Assembly: GCA_009691845.1 (NCBI GenBank)
Contig: SIAJ01000003.1
Coordinates: 62,001 to 126,000, forward strand
Reading direction: 5' to 3'
Source of the DNA: Gemmataceae bacterium
GTDB lineage: Bacteria; Planctomycetota; Planctomycetia; Gemmatales; Gemmataceae
Length of the DNA stretch: 64,000 bases
Below, piece after piece: positions 60,184-64,000 of the stretch. A model generated the notes under the pieces. That model was given only the letters and a program-made list of their open reading frames with translations, did not search any database and was not told the DNA's origin. Each line of letters begins with the position of its first letter. Positions within the stretch are counted from its first letter, which is position 1. The position numbers were made by a program, and so were the translations under genes.

Positions 60184-63100
60184 ATGGATACCCAGGAAAT
60201 CGTCGTCCGCGGAGCACGGGAGCACAATCTTCGCAACATCGACCTTACCTTGCCACGCGATTCGTTGATTGTCTTCACTGGCGTCAGTGGGTCGGGAAAG
60301 TCATCTCTCGCGTTCGACACGTTGTATGCGGAAGGCCAACGCCGATACGTGGAATCGCTTTCAAGCTACGCCCGCCAGTTTCTGGGCCAGTTGCCCAAAC
60401 CGGACGTCGATTACATTGGCGGCCTGTCACCAGCCATTAGTATTCAACAAAAAACCGCCAGCCGCAATCCCCGCTCGACGGTCGGCACCGTCACCGAGGT
60501 CTCGGACTTCCTTCGCGTCCTTTATGCTCGCATTGGCCTGGGCCATTGCCCTCAATGTAGTCGGCCGATCACCGCGCAATCGCGGGAACAGATTTTGGAC
60601 CGCATCCTGGCATTGCCGGCGGATTCGCGTTTCCTCATTCTCGCACCCGTTGTTCGTGGACAAAAGGGGGAATTCAAGGACTTCTTCGCGGACATGCTGA
60701 AACGCGGCTACGTCCGCGCCCGCGTCGATGGCAAGGTGGTGCGTCTCGCCGACGATCTGAAACTCGACAAACGCATCAAGCACGACATTGCCATCATTAT
60801 CGATCGCCTGAAGAACGAACCACGCATCCGACCCCGACTCGCGGAAGCCGTCGAGCAAGCCCTGTCGTTGGCGGAAGGGGCGTTGATCATTGCAGTCGAG
60901 ACTGTTGGAGAACAACCGCGTGCCAAGGATCAAGAAGCGGCCCCAACCGAAGATATTCTGCTGTCTGCTCACTACGCCTGCACGCACTGCAACAAGAGTT
61001 ATGAACCTCCGAGCCCGCAGCTATTCAGTTTCAACAGTCCTCATGGCATGTGCCACGATTGCGAGGGGCTGGGATCACGCTATACCTTCGACCGCGACCT
61101 GCTCATTCCCGATACCTCGCTTTCGTTCTTCGATGGAGCCATCCCGCTCGTCGGCAAGCTCAAAGGTATGGGCAAGTGGCGGAAGCACATCTTCGAAGGA
61201 GTGGCCAAATCGCTAGGGATCGACTTGAAATCGCCATGGGAAGAGTTGCCTGCCGAGCATCAAAACCTCTTGCTCCATGGCGCCGGCGATCAGCACATCA
61301 CCTTCGAGTGGGAGCAACGTAACGGTGCCGTTTGGAAACATGGCGGCAAGTGGGAGGGGCTGGTACCGCAGTTCCTGGCCAACTTCAAAAAGGTCGCGGC
61401 CGGACCGCGACGCATGCAACTCGAAAAATATATGCGAGTGGCACGCTGCACCACGTGCGGCGGGCATCGCCTCAACAAACAGGCGCGGGCGGTGCAGGTG
61501 GGCAACAAGACCCTGGTTGAAATCGGTGCCCTGCCGATTGGCGATCTGGTTCCGTGGTTCAACGCGATGGAGGCGGGCCTCGATGCGGTTCCGAAATACA
61601 TTGCCAGCGAGTTGCTCAAGGAGATTCGCGATCGGCTGACGTTCCTCTTGAACGTCGGTTTGCATTATCTCTCACTCGATCGCTCGGCCCCCACGCTCTC
61701 CGGCGGCGAGGCGCAACGGATTCGCCTCGCCGGCCAGATCGGCAGCGGCCTCGTCGGCGTGCTGTACATTCTCGACGAACCGTCGATTGGTTTGCATCCG
61801 CGCGATAACGCCCGGCTACTGCATAGCCTCGAACGATTGCGCGACATGGGGAACACGGTTTTGGTCGTCGAGCACGATGAAGAAACGATGCTGGCAGCGG
61901 ATTACCTGGTCGATTTCGGCCCCGGACCAGGCGTTCGTGGCGGCGAGATCGTGGCAGCAGGTACGCCTGATGAAGTTCTTGCGAATCCGGCGAGCATCAC
62001 TGGTAAATATCTCACGGGCGAAGTGCAAATCGAAATCCCGAAGAAACGTCGGCCACGCACGAAAGCCGCCCTTCGCATCGAGGGGGCCCGGCACAACAAC
62101 CTGAAAAATGTCACAGCCGAGATTCCACTCGGCCTGTTCGTCTGCATCACCGGCGTGAGTGGTTCGGGAAAGAGTTCGCTCGTGAACGAGATTCTCCTGG
62201 CCGGACTTCGAGATCCGGTTGTGGTGAGCGAGGAAGAGAAAACCGAGGATGACGAGCACAACGAGAAGACTCAAGTGGTCGGTGTGCGTTGCGATCGCAT
62301 CCTCGGAGCGGAGTTGATCGACAAAATCATCGACATCGATCAATCGCCAATTGGCCGCACGCCCCGATCGAACCCCGCGACGTACATCAAGGTGTTCGAC
62401 GAGATTCGCGCCCACTTCGCCCAGATGCAGGACGCGAAAGTGCGTGGCTACAACCCCGGACGCTTCAGCTTCAACCGGCCCGGTGGTCGCTGCGAGGCTT
62501 GCGAAGGAAATGGTGCCACCAAGCTCGAAATGGACTTCCTGGCTGACGTCTGGGTCACCTGCCCCGTCTGCGAGGGCAAACGATTCAATCGCGAGACTTT
62601 GCAGGTTCGCTATCGCGGCAAGAGCATCCACGACGTTCTCGAAATGGACGTGCAGCAAGCACTGGAACTTTTTGAGAACGTTCCGAAGATTCGCGGCATG
62701 TTGCAGACGCTGCACGATGTGGGGCTCGATTACATCCACCTCGGCCAGCCATCGCCCACGGTATCGGGAGGCGAGGCCCAGCGCGTCAAGCTCGCGAAGG
62801 AATTGTGTCGTCGCGGCACGGGCAAGACACTCTACGTTCTCGATGAACCGACGACCGGCCTGCACTTCGAGGACATTCGCAAGTTGCTGTCGGTCCTGCA
62901 CGGCTTCACTGCACAAGGCAACTCCGTTCTCGTCATCGAACACAACTTGGACGTGATCAAGACGGCCGACTGGGTTATCGACCTGGGCCCGGAGGGGGGG
63001 ACCGAGGGCGGCCACATCGTCGCCACGGGCACGCCAGAAGAAGTGGCCAAGGTCGAGGGCTCGTTCACTGGCCAGGCCCTGAGGCCTGTGCTATCACGCA

Positions 63101-64000
63101 AGCCGACCTCCGTTCGATCCGGCAAGAAACTCGTCAAACGGAAACGAGAATCCACTCGAATAACGCACCTCACGGTTCAAGGTGCGAGCCAGCACAATCT
63201 CAAGAACATCTCGGTCTCGATTCCACGCGAGCAGATGTCGGTATTCTGCGGCCCAAGCGGATCCGGGAAGAGTTCGCTGGCCCTCGACACGATTTATGCC
63301 GAGGGGCAGCGGCGTTATGTCGAATCGCTCTCGTCGTATGCACGCCAGTTTCTCGGCCAGGTGCAGAAGCCGCGCGTCGAGCACATGAGTGGTTTGTCGC
63401 CGGCCATCGCCATCGAGCAAAAGACCACAACCCGAAGCCCGCGATCGACCGTCGGCACCATCACCGAGATTTACGATTATCTGCGCGTGCTCTACGCTCG
63501 GCTTGGCCAGGCCTACTGCCCGAATTGCCAAATTCCAATCGGCACGCAATCGACTGATGAGATCATTGAACGCGTACTTTCGCTTCCGGAGGGAACGAAG
63601 GTCTACCTGATGGCTCCGCTGGAGCGCAAAGGGCAAGAGAAATACGAGACACTCTTCGACGAGATCCGGCGATCTGGCTACGTCCGGATGCGAATCGATG
63701 GCAAGTCTTACACGCTCGACGAGCCACCGCAAATCGACCATCGCCGGAAACATCTCGTTCAAGTCGTGGTTGATCGCAATGTCGTACGGGCGAACACTCG
63801 AACTCGAATCGCTGAAGCCGTTGAGCAATCGCTGGCACTCGGCAAAGGCGTGATGCACATCGCCCACGTGAATACCGAGGTGGACGAGTCGAAATGGAAG
63901 GTCGAAAAATTCAGCCAGCACCTGGCGTGCGAGAGTTGTGGACGCAGTTACGAGACGCTGAACCCGCACAATTTTTCGTTCAACAGCCCGCTCGGCTGGT
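60184..64000 (+). CDS. uvrA: UvrA excinuclease subunit, tandem form (one complete UvrA followed by a second), partial
   Basis: A single open frame from ATG 60184 runs off the window (1,272 codons). Residues 1-~960 are a whole UvrA: Walker [10 protein letters not shown] (33-41), Zn-finger cysteines CPQC/CTHC/CHDC and CTTC, signature [25 protein letters not shown], second Walker [16 protein letters not shown] (about 657), [14 protein letters not shown] and [12 protein letters not shown]. After a basic linker ([12 protein letters not shown]) at ~1000 a second UvrA begins: [22 protein letters not shown] (1023-1030) and CPNC. UvrA2 with UvrB finds bulky DNA damage for nucleotide-excision repair. 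The second copy is cut at the window edge. Confidence 0.93.
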   Translation, partial: MDTQEIVVRGAREHNLRNIDLTLPRDSLIVFTGVSGSGKSSLAFDTLYAEGQRRYVESLSSYARQFLGQLPKPDVDYIGGLSPAISIQQKTASRNPRSTVGTVTEVSDFLRVLYARIGLGHCPQCSRPITAQSREQILDRILALPADSRFLILAPVVRGQKGEFKDFFADMLKRGYVRARVDGKVVRLADDLKLDKRIKHDIAIIIDRLKNEPRIRPRLAEAVEQALSLAEGALIIAVETVGEQPRAKDQEAAPTEDILLSAHYACTHCNKSYEPPSPQLFSFNSPHGMCHDCEGLGSRYTFDRDLLIPDTSLSFFDGAIPLVGKLKGMGKWRKHIFEGVAKSLGIDLKSPWEELPAEHQNLLLHGAGDQHITFEWEQRNGAVWKHGGKWEGLVPQFLANFKKVAAGPRRMQLEKYMRVARCTTCGGHRLNKQARAVQVGNKTLVEIGALPIGDLVPWFNAMEAGLDAVPKYIASELLKEIRDRLTFLLNVGLHYLSLDRSAPTLSGGEAQRIRLAGQIGSGLVGVLYILDEPSIGLHPRDNARLLHSLERLRDMGNTVLVVEHDEETMLAADYLVDFGPGPGVRGGEIVAAGTPDEVLANPASITGKYLTGEVQIEIPKKRRPRTKAALRIEGARHNNLKNVTAEIPLGLFVCITGVSGSGKSSLVNEILLAGLRDPVVVSEEEKTEDDEHNEKTQVVGVRCDRILGAELIDKIIDIDQSPIGRTPRSNPATYIKVFDEIRAHFAQMQDAKVRGYNPGRFSFNRPGGRCEACEGNGATKLEMDFLADVWVTCPVCEGKRFNRETLQVRYRGKSIHDVLEMDVQQALELFENVPKIRGMLQTLHDVGLDYIHLGQPSPTVSGGEAQRVKLAKELCRRGTGKTLYVLDEPTTGLHFEDIRKLLSVLHGFTAQGNSVLVIEHNLDVIKTADWVIDLGPEGGTEGGHIVATGTPEEVAKVEGSFTGQALRPVLSRKPTSVRSGKKLVKRKRESTRITHLTVQGASQHNLKNISVSIPREQMSVFCGPSGSGKSSLALDTIYAEGQRRYVESLSSYARQFLGQVQKPRVEHMSGLSPAIAIEQKTTTRSPRSTVGTITEIYDYLRVLYARLGQAYCPNCQIPIGTQSTDEIIERVLSLPEGTKVYLMAPLERKGQEKYETLFDEIRRSGYVRMRIDGKSYTLDEPPQIDHRRKHLVQVVVDRNVVRANTRTRIAEAVEQSLALGKGVMHIAHVNTEVDESKWKVEKFSQHLACESCGRSYETLNPHNFSFNSPLGW

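Noticed and set aside
1-64000. CRISPR array, prophage or insertion sequence
   Set aside because: No regularly spaced direct repeats, no transposase, integrase or phage structural genes were found.

Overview
The window looks like a chromosome segment of a planctomycete, most likely in or near the Gemmataceae. This rests on gene content, not on a database search. The signs are a DUF1501 Tat-exported protein, a stack of VWA membrane proteins, a YncE/phosphoesterase fusion, many small secreted proteins of unknown role, a LES-LENR-type motif at the N-terminus of one exported protein, non-classical SdhB, RtcB with archease, and a very long UvrA. Most genes are single or in pairs, the coding strand switches often, and intergenic spaces carry palindromic repeats. 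I see no phage, transposase, CRISPR array, rRNA or tRNA.

Layout. 1-6.0 kb: the 3' end of sdhB, two small secreted proteins, a decayed PQQ-type beta-propeller gene, a DUF151 nuclease, a SpoIIE-type phosphatase with a degenerate receiver, and a zinc phospholipase C-like protein cut from its C-terminal domain by an in-frame stop. 6.0-16.6 kb: a toroid-repeat protein, ABC-F ATPase, YceI, a LolA-like protein, an MlaF-like ATPase overlapping a site-2-protease homologue that has lost its catalytic motif, MgtE, PanC, a CYTH protein, and a Rieske/cytochrome pair. 16.7-25.2 kb: a membrane protein, an acidic/lysine-rich protein, HisF and PilT, an MFS transporter, an STN-like secreted protein, and FolC. 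25.3-28.2 kb: a two-gene ATPase plus winged-helix-like module that I cannot assign. 28.4-36.2 kb: a transglutaminase with a CxxCH membrane protein, RtcB-archease, FabH, a toroid protein, ribosomal protein L21 and a 43-residue membrane peptide.

37-53.5 kb is rich in envelope genes: a CxxCH/toroid fusion, a PHP hydrolase, a YncE/phosphoesterase protein, three VWA proteins, YceH and DUF1501. 53.6-57.2 kb is an SGNH-MBOAT-SGNH cluster that looks like an O-acylation system for an exported glycan. 57.3-60 kb holds an FlgG-like gene broken across two frames and an ECF sigma/anti-sigma pair. The window ends inside a single reading frame that carries one complete UvrA followed by the start of a second UvrA.

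Two themes recur. First, at least three loci look broken (two nonsense changes, two single-base frameshifts), and SdhB lacks an expected cluster cysteine; raw reads would tell decay from assembly error. Second, several families of perfect or near-perfect inverted repeats sit at gene ends, and two of them contain the stop codon of the neighbouring gene. Best candidates for something undescribed are the ATPase/winged-helix module at 25.3-28.2 kb, the membrane pseudoprotease coupled to an MlaF-like ATPase, and the tandem UvrA (which may already be known in this phylum).
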